Assembly (NCBI GenBank): GCA_038848185.1
Contig: JAWCNV010000002.1
Span: 1-64,000, forward strand
From: JAAOZP01 sp038848185
GTDB lineage: Archaea; Thermoproteota; EX4484-205; JAAOZP01
Direction: 5' to 3'
Length of the DNA stretch: 64,000 nucleotides
A program made the position numbers and the translations under genes. The notes below the pieces were generated by a model. That model saw only the letters and a list, made by a program, of their open reading frames with translations. It made no database searches and was not told the origin of the DNA. This document shows positions 1-8,030 of this stretch, piece by piece (position 1 is the stretch's first letter; each line of letters opens with the position of its first letter).

Positions 1-3000
1 CTGCAGAACTCTAATTGACGAAAATATTTCAGGCGAGTATCCTTCAACCCTTACTCTGAAGGACATGTTGACCTTATCCTCTGCTGACTCTAGGCTGAGG
101 AGAGTGTCGAACCCATACTGATCCCCGGTGAAAATTAAGCCATGCCAGTCGAGTTTAACGATTCTAATGCTGCAATCTTCCATGGTCCTCCATATTCCAG
201 ATGGATGAGCATCCTGCTTTAAGACCAGTATTCGCTCGACACAGGAATCGTTGTAATCCGAATCCTTTAAAGGTAACGTGATTTTTCCATCTTCCTCTGA
301 AACAACTCTCCGCCTAGATAAAGCAGTGTGAACAGGTAGACCTGCCACAGGTGAATTATTATGAGCCCAGCATACAGTAGCTAAAAACAGGCGAGTATCG
401 TTGAAGTCAAGTATACAGTTTGCAGTTATGTTGAAGGCTGTGAAAACAGCTTCAATACTTAAAACATCTCCACCAATATCTTCAGTCAAAGCCTTCACAA
501 AGTAATTGTAGACGCCGGGTTTCGACTCCGTCCAGTTGAAGCTTACCCCACTACTCGATACAACACTACTTCGTATGACCGTCCCGTTTAAAGAGATTAC
601 CCCAATCGTAACACCATAGGCGATGCTCCCATTCCCATACCATACTACTTTAGGTATAGTGATATTGAGAAGATCCATTATGTTAAGCATAACCTTGAAG
701 GAATAATTCTCAAATGGAAGACCGTTTAAGATTACTCTGGGATTAGTGTCATTTGGTTCGCCGAATTTCACTGCCCTAGGAAACAAGGTCACCACACATG
801 GTTCTACGCAGGGTAAGAATCCAATGGCTTCGAAAGATGCTTTTGAAAAACCTTCATCAGGAATCTTAAGCCTGAATGATGCAGGCGTTTCCTTAACAAT
901 ATTTCCCTCGACCCAGCGGATTTTAACACCCTTAAGAAGCATACGGTTAAAGGTTAAGCGTGCCTGAATAGTCACCTCCACCTCTTCTCCAGGCGTACCG
1001 CTGAAAGTTTTCCTTGATGGCTCTAGCAGTACACTTGTAAAAACAATTCTAAGGCTGACACCGTCCTCCAAAAATCCGTCACTAGCCTCAACCCTTCCTT
1101 CGTAAGCCCGATCTCTTCCAGTCAGTCTCAGTAAAGCAACACCGTCTGAAGCGGTTGAAGCAGATGAGCCTGATGACTTAAACTCGACCAAGGCCCCGAG
1201 AACTGGGGTCAGACTATAAGTATAGACTGTTTTGACAGTTATTGTTGCAACAGCATCGTTACATGAATAGTATGATCCCTCTAGGAGGACTCCGTCAACA
1301 TGCAAAACTTCAAGCCGGATACCTGTGAAAATTACTGTTATTCTTGCCTCATCGCTTAACCTGTTTCCATGCTCATCCATTGCAACATAAGTTAAGTGGG
1401 CTTCGCAATTGTTTTTAATGTAAGAGAACTTTGCGACACCATCTGAGCCCGTTAAAGCCACACCATTATCAGAATCACTTATCCTGACGCCTGAAGCAGG
1501 TTTACCGTCGTCAGAATAGTATACTAAGACGGCGATCTCCACCGTTGAGCCACTTTTAGCCCAGTACTTACCGCTCCTTAATACTCCTCCCGAGACATCT
1601 TTGATAACTAGCTTGTAAGAGGACCATCTTATTGTGAAGGTGACGTTCCCCGTTGTAGAAGTTATACCCTTATACACTCCTGTGGCAGGGACGAAAGTAT
1701 AATTCTTAACTCCTGGAGTGGATTCTGAAACACTGTAAGTGTCTACTCTGGAGTATTCGCCTAAGCAATCTAATGTTTTAACTTTCAGTTCAACTTTATC
1801 TCCGAGCCTGTGTAAGCCGAGGTCGGTTGGGCCAACTGGCTCGGCCCTCATAGAGTCGAAATGCAGAGTTGTCTTCGGGACTTCAATGGTTAAAGTAAGC
1901 TCGTCAACCCTGCTCTTAGATGAGAAACTCACTTTCCGGTAAAAGATTCCTCCACCGATTTCCTTCAACAAGCATGAGCCTGTTTCAACACCTTTAGTAG
2001 CATCCTCAACAATCCATCCGTCAACACTGTAGAACCTTATTTTCTGCGCCCAGTTCACGTTTGAACCACTGTTTGCCCAAGCGTTTAATCCGTCGACACT
2101 TGTGCAGCCAGAAATGTCTAATCCTAAATATTCAATACAGGTTACTAAATATTCTCCTGAGGAGAACCCTACCTCATCACCGTTGCTGACTGCCACCGCC
2201 ACCTTACGGATTCCAACGTTTTGAGAGCCCCCGTCGTATACAGCGTTGATCGAGTAACCATCCTTAGGTGCAACAGATGGGGTATCGCCCCCTACCATTA
2301 TTACGACAGGGCTTGTGAAGAACCATCGATCCCTGTTCACGCCTGTGAATGAAACTGTTTGAGTGCTCCCCGGAGCCCCGCTGCCAGATTTCTCAACTCC
2401 GCTCCATTTCGCCTTCCAGTTAATGTTTTCAACCCCAGCAACCTCGGGAAGCCTGAAGACGAAGAAGTGGTTCACGGAGCCATCTAGGACTGCCTCCGAA
2501 GTATGAGTAGCAGCTTGAACTGCCCCGTTATTCTCAACCTTTATATCCATACTTGCGTAGGCAATATTACGCTCTATATAGTTTGCAGATACTCTTACAG
2601 ATATATGTATGGTTAGCCTAATTTCATGAGTCCCAGGGCCTAGAGTTACAGCCTTACTGTAGCAATGTGCCCACCAGTATTCCTTGCCTAATTCGTAAAC
2701 CTTCTTGCCGTCGACGTAAAGCCTCAGATACTTTTCCTCAACAGACCAGCCGGATGGAACACCACTACGATCATCTCCGCAAATGTAAACAATTGCCTGA
2801 TTCCCCTCGGAGATTGCTACTGTCGCGGTAGCTGTTTTAGTGTCGCTGTATACGCCTGGGCCATCCGCTTTAATATGAAGATAGCCAGTACCACCATACC
2901 ATATGCTTTTGCTGAAAGAGTAGCTTATTTCAACGGTGTCTGTCCTCAAGTTTGCCCAAGAGTAAGAAGAAGGCGCAGCAGAATAGTAGCCCCATATTTG

Positions 3001-3063
3001 GATCAAGCTGAAGGAGGAGACTAGTGTTGCAACCAGTATTATTGAAATCTTTACAATGCTCAT
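1..3063 (-). CDS. Large secreted/surface protein with Ig-like (Big-type) repeats, 3' end beyond window
   Basis: One frame stays open from an ATG at 3063 down to base 1, so at least 1021 residues are encoded and the C-terminus lies outside the window. The N-terminus (MSIVKISIILVATLVSSFS) is a hydrophobic signal peptide or anchor. The rest reads as beta-rich extracellular modules. Several have the pattern of invasin/carboxypeptidase-regulatory-like domains (phrases such as 'GKPASGVRISDSDNGVAL' followed by 'GSDGVAKFSY'), and there are scattered N-glycosylation sequons. I chose the start at 3063 because an AAGGA lies nine bases before it; an in-frame ATG at 3072 also exists. Likely role is cell-surface adhesion or envelope structure (inference). 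Substrate and exact family are unknown. Confidence 0.85.
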   Translation of the reverse strand, partial: MSIVKISIILVATLVSSFSLIQIWGYYSAAPSSYSWANLRTDTVEISYSFSKSIWYGGTGYLHIKADGPGVYSDTKTATATVAISEGNQAIVYICGDDRSGVPSGWSVEEKYLRLYVDGKKVYELGKEYWWAHCYSKAVTLGPGTHEIRLTIHISVRVSANYIERNIAYASMDIKVENNGAVQAATHTSEAVLDGSVNHFFVFRLPEVAGVENINWKAKWSGVEKSGSGAPGSTQTVSFTGVNRDRWFFTSPVVIMVGGDTPSVAPKDGYSINAVYDGGSQNVGIRKVAVAVSNGDEVGFSSGEYLVTCIEYLGLDISGCTSVDGLNAWANSGSNVNWAQKIRFYSVDGWIVEDATKGVETGSCLLKEIGGGIFYRKVSFSSKSRVDELTLTIEVPKTTLHFDSMRAEPVGPTDLGLHRLGDKVELKVKTLDCLGEYSRVDTYSVSESTPGVKNYTFVPATGVYKGITSTTGNVTFTIRWSSYKLVIKDVSGGVLRSGKYWAKSGSTVEIAVLVYYSDDGKPASGVRISDSDNGVALTGSDGVAKFSYIKNNCEAHLTYVAMDEHGNRLSDEARITVIFTGIRLEVLHVDGVLLEGSYYSCNDAVATITVKTVYTYSLTPVLGALVEFKSSGSSASTASDGVALLRLTGRDRAYEGRVEASDGFLEDGVSLRIVFTSVLLEPSRKTFSGTPGEEVEVTIQARLTFNRMLLKGVKIRWVEGNIVKETPASFRLKIPDEGFSKASFEAIGFLPCVEPCVVTLFPRAVKFGEPNDTNPRVILNGLPFENYSFKVMLNIMDLLNITIPKVVWYGNGSIAYGVTIGVISLNGTVIRSSVVSSSGVSFNWTESKPGVYNYFVKALTEDIGGDVLSIEAVFTAFNITANCILDFNDTRLFLATVCWAHNNSPVAGLPVHTALSRRRVVSEEDGKITLPLKDSDYNDSCVERILVLKQDAHPSGIWRTMEDCSIRIVKLDWHGLIFTGDQYGFDTLLSLESAEDKVNMSFRVRVEGYSPEIFSSIRVLQ

Positions 3064-3117
3064 TTCATGCATTCCTTAATTTTTTAAAACAAAAATATAG
3101 TTAAGCACCAATACAGC

Positions 3118-3969
3118 CTACGGTTTTGGAATAAGTCTGGCAAGGTTTAGAAAGTCTTGGACACTAAGCTCGAAAACTCTTTTACCCTCTGGAATAAGTT
3201 GACTAACATTGGAGTAAAGCTGTACTCCCTCCTCCCCATACAGTCTTTTTAAACCGTTTTTTAAAACGGTTCTAGCTACCCTGTTTCTCTGGCTGAACAT
3301 TACTCTGACCAGATTGTCAAAGACCCTCGTGTTTTCAAGGCGTTTAGCCGGCTTAAGACAGAGAACAGCATGGGAAACCTTAGGCCTAGGGTAGAATGAT
3401 GAAGACGGGAATAAGCCGACTATACTGGGCTCAGCCCTAGCTTTAACTGAGACGGTTAGCCTACTGTAGCTCCGGGAACCAGGTTCTGAAACAGCCCTCT
3501 CAGCAACCTCCTTCTGAACAGTTATCACAGCCCTGTCATAGTTCTGCTCAAGAATCTTGAATATTATTGGTGTTGAAACATGATAGGGAATATTCCCGGT
3601 GAAAACGTTTCCCTCTAAACTCATCTTCATGAAATCGCCTTGAACAACCTCCACGTTTTGAAGATGGGAGAAACGGTCCTTCAAAACTTTGACTAGAAGA
3701 GGATCTATTTCAACAGCTTTAATTCTTGAACCATGCTGAACCAATTGAAAAGTCAATGCTCCAAGCCCAGCACCTATCTCGATAATTACATCATTCGGCT
3801 TAGGTTGAACGCTTTCAACAAGTATTCTCACTAGATTCTCATCGACGACGAAGCTTTGACTCAGCCTTCTCCTAGGCTTTATCCCATATTTCTTGATTAG
3901 GCGAATAGTTTCTTCGAAAAGTTTTTGGTCAGAGGGAGGGGGATCATCATTTTTTTCAGGAGAAAGCAT
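3118..3969 (-). CDS. rsmA: 16S rRNA adenine dimethyltransferase KsgA/RsmA/Dim1
   Basis: This 283-residue protein is a Rossmann-fold SAM methyltransferase that dimethylates two adjacent adenines near the 3' end of 16S rRNA during small-subunit maturation. Visible signatures are the N-terminal 'LSQSFVVDENLV' (about residues 36-47), motif I 'EIGAGLGALT' (64-73), acidic 'AVEIDP' (85-90), 'GDFM' (111-114) and motif IV 'NIPYHVSTP' (126-134), which carries the catalytic NIPY. A C-terminal helical domain follows. Length is normal for archaeal Dim1. The gene starts eight bases after the stop of the upstream surface-protein gene, so the two are probably co-transcribed. Confidence 0.95.
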   Translation of the reverse strand: MLSPEKNDDPPPSDQKLFEETIRLIKKYGIKPRRRLSQSFVVDENLVRILVESVQPKPNDVIIEIGAGLGALTFQLVQHGSRIKAVEIDPLLVKVLKDRFSHLQNVEVVQGDFMKMSLEGNVFTGNIPYHVSTPIIFKILEQNYDRAVITVQKEVAERAVSEPGSRSYSRLTVSVKARAEPSIVGLFPSSSFYPRPKVSHAVLCLKPAKRLENTRVFDNLVRVMFSQRNRVARTVLKNGLKRLYGEEGVQLYSNVSQLIPEGKRVFELSVQDFLNLARLIPKP

Positions 3970-3977
3970 TTTGTTAT

Positions 3978-5426
3978 CTAACCGATGTGAAACTCAAGTG
4001 TATACACGCTCGTCGCGTTCAAAACTGGGTAAGCCATGTTTGGAGGAGTATACTCTATGCAGAGCTCAACATCAACCCTATAGATACCTCTAGGCACATC
4101 CCTGTTTATCATGACTCTGAGAAAAAGGAATTTTGCCTCGCCAGCAGTTATGTTCACCCTTTCAATGGAAATCCCCATTTGAGGAAAGCCTTCCCCCGTG
4201 GAAAAGTAGAACCGCCCTATCGAAGGCCCGATAACCCGCGGAATAACCTCCCCTTTAAACCCGTTTAATGACCCTATTAGAACATTAAGAGTAACTTCAT
4301 CACCAGGAAACGCGTCAACACGTGGTGAGGGGATAAGGATGCTTGGAACCGATTTTTTAAAGGTAAAGGAAACATTAGCAATCCCGATCTTCACTACTTT
4401 AAAATCTATCGTAGAGGAGGTGTTAACCCCGAAGGTTAAGTAGTAGATCCCGTATGCGAGATCCCTATCTGTTACCATCGATACTAACACCCCCGTGTAG
4501 TTTCTAGGTGTTAACACGAAGCTGCTACCGTTAAACTTCTTCAGGCTAAGACCGGTATGGCTTGAGTAAACATGGATGGCTTCATCAAAACCGTAGAAAG
4601 GCTTGACACTTATAAAAATGTTAACGGTGTCCCCGGGTTTCACCAGCGTTATGTTCGGCGAGAAAGATATCTGGAAGCTTGCTGGAGGCGCTTCTGAAAC
4701 TTCAATTGTCAAGTTGAATGAGGCAGTATAGCTGGTTGAGTTCAAAACTACTGTGAAATTGTTGACTCCAGCTGGAGTGTTTCTACTCGTGTAAACACCA
4801 ACTATAGTCTTGTTAATACCTTTCTCTATCACGCTTCTTTCAAGCGAGGCACCTGGCAGACCATCAAGAACTATGCTTATAGTATCGTTGAACCCGGCGT
4901 GTGGAGTTATTGAAAAATTAAGGTTAAACATCTCCGCTTGCATAATGCTGTTGGGTTGAATATTCACTCTGGCTTCAAACCAAGGCTTCTCAGCCTCTCT
5001 TACAATAATCGTTAACACTACTTTCCTCTGAACCTCAGAGTAGGAGCCCGAAATGTTAATCCGGTATAGACCTGGAGCAACGCCGGAAGTGTTTAACTTA
5101 AGAACCGCCGTGTTTGAAGAAGGATTTAAAACCCACTTAGAGAGTGTTAGACTCATATTGCTTGGCTTCTTAACCTCGAGAGTAACATCTCCTTGAAAAG
5201 AACCTTCTGGCTTAAGGGTGATTAGCGTGCTTACAACTTTACCCTGAAAAACTTCTACACGTGTACGATTCAACTCCAGTCTGAAATCGAAAATTGAAGG
5301 TTGGGGAGCGAGAACATTTAATGCCAAGAAGAAGAGTAGAATTACCGCTACCACTACCACGGATACGAGTGCAATGATAGGGATTATCCTCCTTATTCGC
5401 TCATCATACTCGCTCAATCCAAGCAT
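3978..5426 (-). CDS. Membrane-anchored surface protein with tandem Ig-like domains
   Basis: A 482-residue protein with a short charged N-terminus, one strong transmembrane segment (about residues 13-36) and then a long outward-facing region. That region reads as about four repeats of roughly 100 residues, each with an 'F.L.....' opening strand, a GFN/GFD/GFKG turn and a closing 'GIY/GLYRINI' strand, the pattern of archaeal Ig-like domains (COG1470-like). N-glycosylation sequons are frequent. There is no C-terminal anchor, so topology is probably type II. It lies directly upstream of the KsgA gene. Role in envelope structure or adhesion is inferred; there is no enzymatic motif. Confidence 0.8.
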   Translation of the reverse strand: MLGLSEYDERIRRIIPIIALVSVVVVAVILLFFLALNVLAPQPSIFDFRLELNRTRVEVFQGKVVSTLITLKPEGSFQGDVTLEVKKPSNMSLTLSKWVLNPSSNTAVLKLNTSGVAPGLYRINISGSYSEVQRKVVLTIIVREAEKPWFEARVNIQPNSIMQAEMFNLNFSITPHAGFNDTISIVLDGLPGASLERSVIEKGINKTIVGVYTSRNTPAGVNNFTVVLNSTSYTASFNLTIEVSEAPPASFQISFSPNITLVKPGDTVNIFISVKPFYGFDEAIHVYSSHTGLSLKKFNGSSFVLTPRNYTGVLVSMVTDRDLAYGIYYLTFGVNTSSTIDFKVVKIGIANVSFTFKKSVPSILIPSPRVDAFPGDEVTLNVLIGSLNGFKGEVIPRVIGPSIGRFYFSTGEGFPQMGISIERVNITAGEAKFLFLRVMINRDVPRGIYRVDVELCIEYTPPNMAYPVLNATSVYTLEFHIG

Positions 5427-5495
5427 CTATTGTATTTTAAGGCTATGTAAGGGCTTTTTTAAGCGTTTTTTAAATTCTCGTTTAAACCAAGGATA

Positions 5496-5504
5496 TCTTT
5501 AAAG
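5496..5504 (+). promoter_or_regulatory. TATA-like box upstream of sufS
   Basis: TCTTTAAAG lies 26-34 bases before the sufS ATG, with no Shine-Dalgarno sequence in between. This is the geometry of an archaeal TATA box driving a leaderless or near-leaderless transcript. Confidence 0.4.
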
Positions 5505-5529
5505 ACCCCCTTACGATTATAATTGGGTT

Positions 5530-6741
5530 ATGGCATTCGACCCATACGTTGCCAGAGAGGATTTCCCCATATTGAAGAAGACTGTGAACGGTAAGAGCCT
5601 GATTTACTTTGACAACGCCGCCACAACACAAAAGCCTATTCAGGTGGTTGAAGCCATAAAAGACTACTATTACAACTATAATTCAAACGTTCTGCGCAGC
5701 ATAAACACTTTAAGCTCTCAAGCAACAGACCTTTACATAGAGTCTAGGCGTAAGATAGCGAGATTTATAGGCGCCGAGGAGGACGAAATCATCTTTAACA
5801 AGAACACTACTGAAGGCCTCAATTTTTTGGCTGAAAACCTAGTTCATAGGACTTGGAGGAGCAGTATCGTAACAAGCATAATGGAGCATCACAGCAACCT
5901 TCTACCGTGGAGAAGAATTGTTTCTGAAAAAGGGGGAAGGCTAACGGTAGTTGGGATGAATGATGAGTTCACGGTAAACATGGAGGCAGTTGAGAAAAGT
6001 CTTGAGGAGGGAGGCGAGATACTGACTGTTACACATGTTTCAAACGTCCTGGGCACATCTAACCCTGTTAAGGAGTTGTCTAGGCTGGCTCATAAGCACG
6101 GTAGCCTTTTCATACTGGATGCGGCTCAGAGCATACCGCACATACCTTTCAGCGTTAAGGAGGTGGACCCAGATTGCATGGCTTTCAGCGGGCATAAGAT
6201 GCTCGGCCCCACAGGCATAGGAGTACTATATGTTAAGAGAAGCATGCTGGAGGATATGGAGCCTCGAGAGCTTGGGGGAGGAATGGTGAAAACCGTAACA
6301 TCTGAGGCACATGTTTACGAGGATATTCCCTTCAGGTTTGAAGCAGGAACCCCGAATATTGAGGGCGTCGTCGGGCTGGCAGCTGCGGTGGATTACTTGA
6401 ACAAGATAGGTTTGAAGAATATTGCTGAGCATGAGTCTAAGCTTGTTGAACATTTTCTAGATGGTTTAGACAGGAGCATGATTGAGGTTTATGGGCCTGG
6501 GGAAAGCGATAAGTATGTTGGCATCGTAAGCTTCAATTTTAAAGGGGTTCATCCTCATGACGTTGCTCAGATGCTTGATGCAGACGGGATAATGATAAGG
6601 TCTGGAGCCCTCTGCGCCGAGCCTCTTGTAAACGCTCTAGGGGTAAATGCTGTTGCCAGAGTAAGCTTCTATCTTTACAACGTGGTTGAAGAAGTCGACA
6701 GGCTTCACGAATCCCTTAGGAAGATGAAGTCGTTTATATAG
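5530..6741 (+). CDS. sufS: Cysteine desulfurase SufS
   Basis: A 403-residue PLP-dependent class V aminotransferase of the group II desulfurase type. It takes sulfur from cysteine, holds it as a persulfide and gives alanine plus sulfane sulfur for Fe-S cluster assembly. The sequence shows 'YFDNAATTQKP' (26-36), the PLP-binding lysine in 'AFSGHKMLGPTG' (K223), 'DAAQS' (197-201) and the persulfide cysteine in 'RSGALCAEP' (C362). Length is standard. The sufU-like scaffold gene begins about 20 bases downstream in the same orientation, which supports a SufS-SufU sulfur-transfer pair. No SufBCD genes are in the window. Confidence 0.93.
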   Translation: MAFDPYVAREDFPILKKTVNGKSLIYFDNAATTQKPIQVVEAIKDYYYNYNSNVLRSINTLSSQATDLYIESRRKIARFIGAEEDEIIFNKNTTEGLNFLAENLVHRTWRSSIVTSIMEHHSNLLPWRRIVSEKGGRLTVVGMNDEFTVNMEAVEKSLEEGGEILTVTHVSNVLGTSNPVKELSRLAHKHGSLFILDAAQSIPHIPFSVKEVDPDCMAFSGHKMLGPTGIGVLYVKRSMLEDMEPRELGGGMVKTVTSEAHVYEDIPFRFEAGTPNIEGVVGLAAAVDYLNKIGLKNIAEHESKLVEHFLDGLDRSMIEVYGPGESDKYVGIVSFNFKGVHPHDVAQMLDADGIMIRSGALCAEPLVNALGVNAVARVSFYLYNVVEEVDRLHESLRKMKSFI

Positions 6742-6763
6742 CGTATCAAACAAGGGAGTGAAA

Positions 6764-7153
6764 ATGACTGGAAGCACCAAGGAACTCCAAGACCTTCTCA
6801 AGCGTTTTAAAAACCCTATTAATTACGGGGTCATAGATAACGCCGACGCGGTTTCAGAGGAGGCAGATTATTCATGCGGTGACAAAGTAAAAATTTATTT
6901 GAAGTTTGTAGAAGGGAGGGTCATTAACGCGAGGTTCACCTCGGAAGCATGCTTGTTCTGCAACGCCTCAGCATCTCTACTTACAGACCTGGTTAAGGGT
7001 AAGACCATTGACGAGATGCTTAATCTTAGGGATGAAGACCTATTAGGGTTCTTTAACGCTGATTCAAGAAGCCCCCGGTACAGGTGCATAATGCTGCCTC
7101 TTAAAGCGTTGAGGAAAGCCTTGAAAGCCTTGAACCCTGATCTGAACATATGA
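6764..7153 (+). CDS. sufU: SufU/IscU-type Fe-S scaffold or sulfur acceptor
   Basis: A protein of about 130 residues in the IscU/SufU fold. With the start at ATG 6764, the conserved ligands are C38 and D40 in 'YSCGD', C63 and C66 in 'EACLFCNASAS', and C108 in 'RYRCIMLPL'. These match the zinc or cluster ligands of SufU, which receives the persulfide from SufS. I prefer ATG 6764 because GGGAGTG lies just before it; an in-frame GTG at 6758 would add two residues. It follows sufS after a gap of about 20 bases and is surely co-transcribed. Confidence 0.88.
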   Translation: MTGSTKELQDLLKRFKNPINYGVIDNADAVSEEADYSCGDKVKIYLKFVEGRVINARFTSEACLFCNASASLLTDLVKGKTIDEMLNLRDEDLLGFFNADSRSPRYRCIMLPLKALRKALKALNPDLNI

Positions 7154-7237
7154 TATTCATGATATTTTGGTGTTCGAAATCATATATTACGGGAATAGAT
7201 TTAAAGCCGACCCACGAGAATACTATTTTGGTGAAGT

Positions 7238-7345
7238 ATGCCTCGGAAGAAAGCGGTTAAGAAGGCTAAACCTAAGAAGCCTAAACCTAACGACCCGTGC
7301 ACCTGCGGAAGCGGGGAAAAATACAAGGATTGCTGTGGAAAATAG
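7238..7345 (+). CDS. SEC-C zinc-binding microprotein, 35 residues
   Basis: A short ORF with start ATG at 7238 and TAG at 7343-7345. It encodes a lysine/proline-rich N-terminal half and a complete SEC-C motif, 'PCTCGSGEKYKDCCGK', with the four zinc-binding cysteines CxC...CC. SEC-C motifs are usually short appendages, for example on SecA, where they bind zinc and help contact SecB or the ribosome. Here the motif stands alone. A GGTGA lies three to four bases before the ATG. The gene follows sufU by 84 bases in the same direction and ends 22 bases before the convergent arcadin-2-like gene. Function is unknown; the motif itself is unmistakable. Confidence 0.75.
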   Translation: MPRKKAVKKAKPKKPKPNDPCTCGSGEKYKDCCGK

Positions 7346-7367
7346 AGGCTTAAGACCCCCCTATTTT

Positions 7368-8030
7368 TTAAGAGCTTTCCTCAGACCTTTTAGAGAGAAT
7401 CTCAACCCACGGATTATCCTTCAGGAAGGAGGGCAGACCCTCAGCTTCAACAGGCTCCTCCAGCTTAGTAGAGGACTGTTGGACAGGTTTCTCAGCAACA
7501 ATCATCCTCCTCTCCATTAAAGATTTAACCTCCCTAACCTCTCTCAGCAGGGAGAAATATGCTTTCTCAAGGGAATCTAATCTTTCAGAAAGCTCTCTGA
7601 TGGAAGAATCTATTCTAATAAGGCTTTTTTCAATTAGTTGAACCTCCACTGGCTGCCGGCCCTGCTTGCTCGAAATCTTATTTACCCTGCTTTCTGCCGG
7701 AACCTCTTCATATACATCGTACTCGTCGTAAAGGATTAAACCGACTCCAGCCTTCATAAATGGAGCAGTATCCACGTTCTCCCTACGCATCCTCGTTGGG
7801 GCAGCTATGTAAACCATATTGTATTCGGAGGCTTTTGCGACCACCGAAGTTAGGGCATAGACAAGAGTATCCTTATCAACCTCATCCTCGAAGAGAACCT
7901 TTACCAAAACCTTCTCGCTGCCTTTTGAAAAAACCAGTTCTCCAGTCTCACTGTCATAATTTAAAGGTCGTAAACCATCCTTGGAGAACCATTTCTCGAC
8001 TCTTTGTAAAACCCTTCTGGAAATACTCAT
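7368..8030 (-). CDS. Coiled-coil crenactin partner, arcadin-2-like
   Basis: A 220-residue protein whose ATG overlaps the crenactin stop (ATGA), so the two are translationally coupled. Residues 1-110 form an alpha/beta domain ('KVLVKVLFEDEV', 'NMVYIAAPTRMRR', 'AGVGLILYDEY'). Residues about 128-175 are a charged coiled coil. A low-complexity linker (176-198) follows, then a short hydrophobic helix 'PSFLKDNPWVEILSKR' (200-215). In Pyrobaculum the crenactin cluster encodes arcadin-2, a coiled-coil protein of about 200 residues whose C-terminal helix binds the hydrophobic groove of crenactin. Size, gene order and architecture fit that protein. The assignment is inferred from context and layout, not from an alignment. 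Confidence 0.6.
   Translation of the reverse strand: MSISRRVLQRVEKWFSKDGLRPLNYDSETGELVFSKGSEKVLVKVLFEDEVDKDTLVYALTSVVAKASEYNMVYIAAPTRMRRENVDTAPFMKAGVGLILYDEYDVYEEVPAESRVNKISSKQGRQPVEVQLIEKSLIRIDSSIRELSERLDSLEKAYFSLLREVREVKSLMERRMIVAEKPVQQSSTKLEEPVEAEGLPSFLKDNPWVEILSKRSEESS

Noticed and set aside
7167..7520. Plus-strand 117-codon ORF overlapping the SEC-C gene
   Set aside because: It runs in a different frame through the SEC-C microprotein and antisense to the arcadin-2-like gene; composition is arginine-rich and no motif appears.
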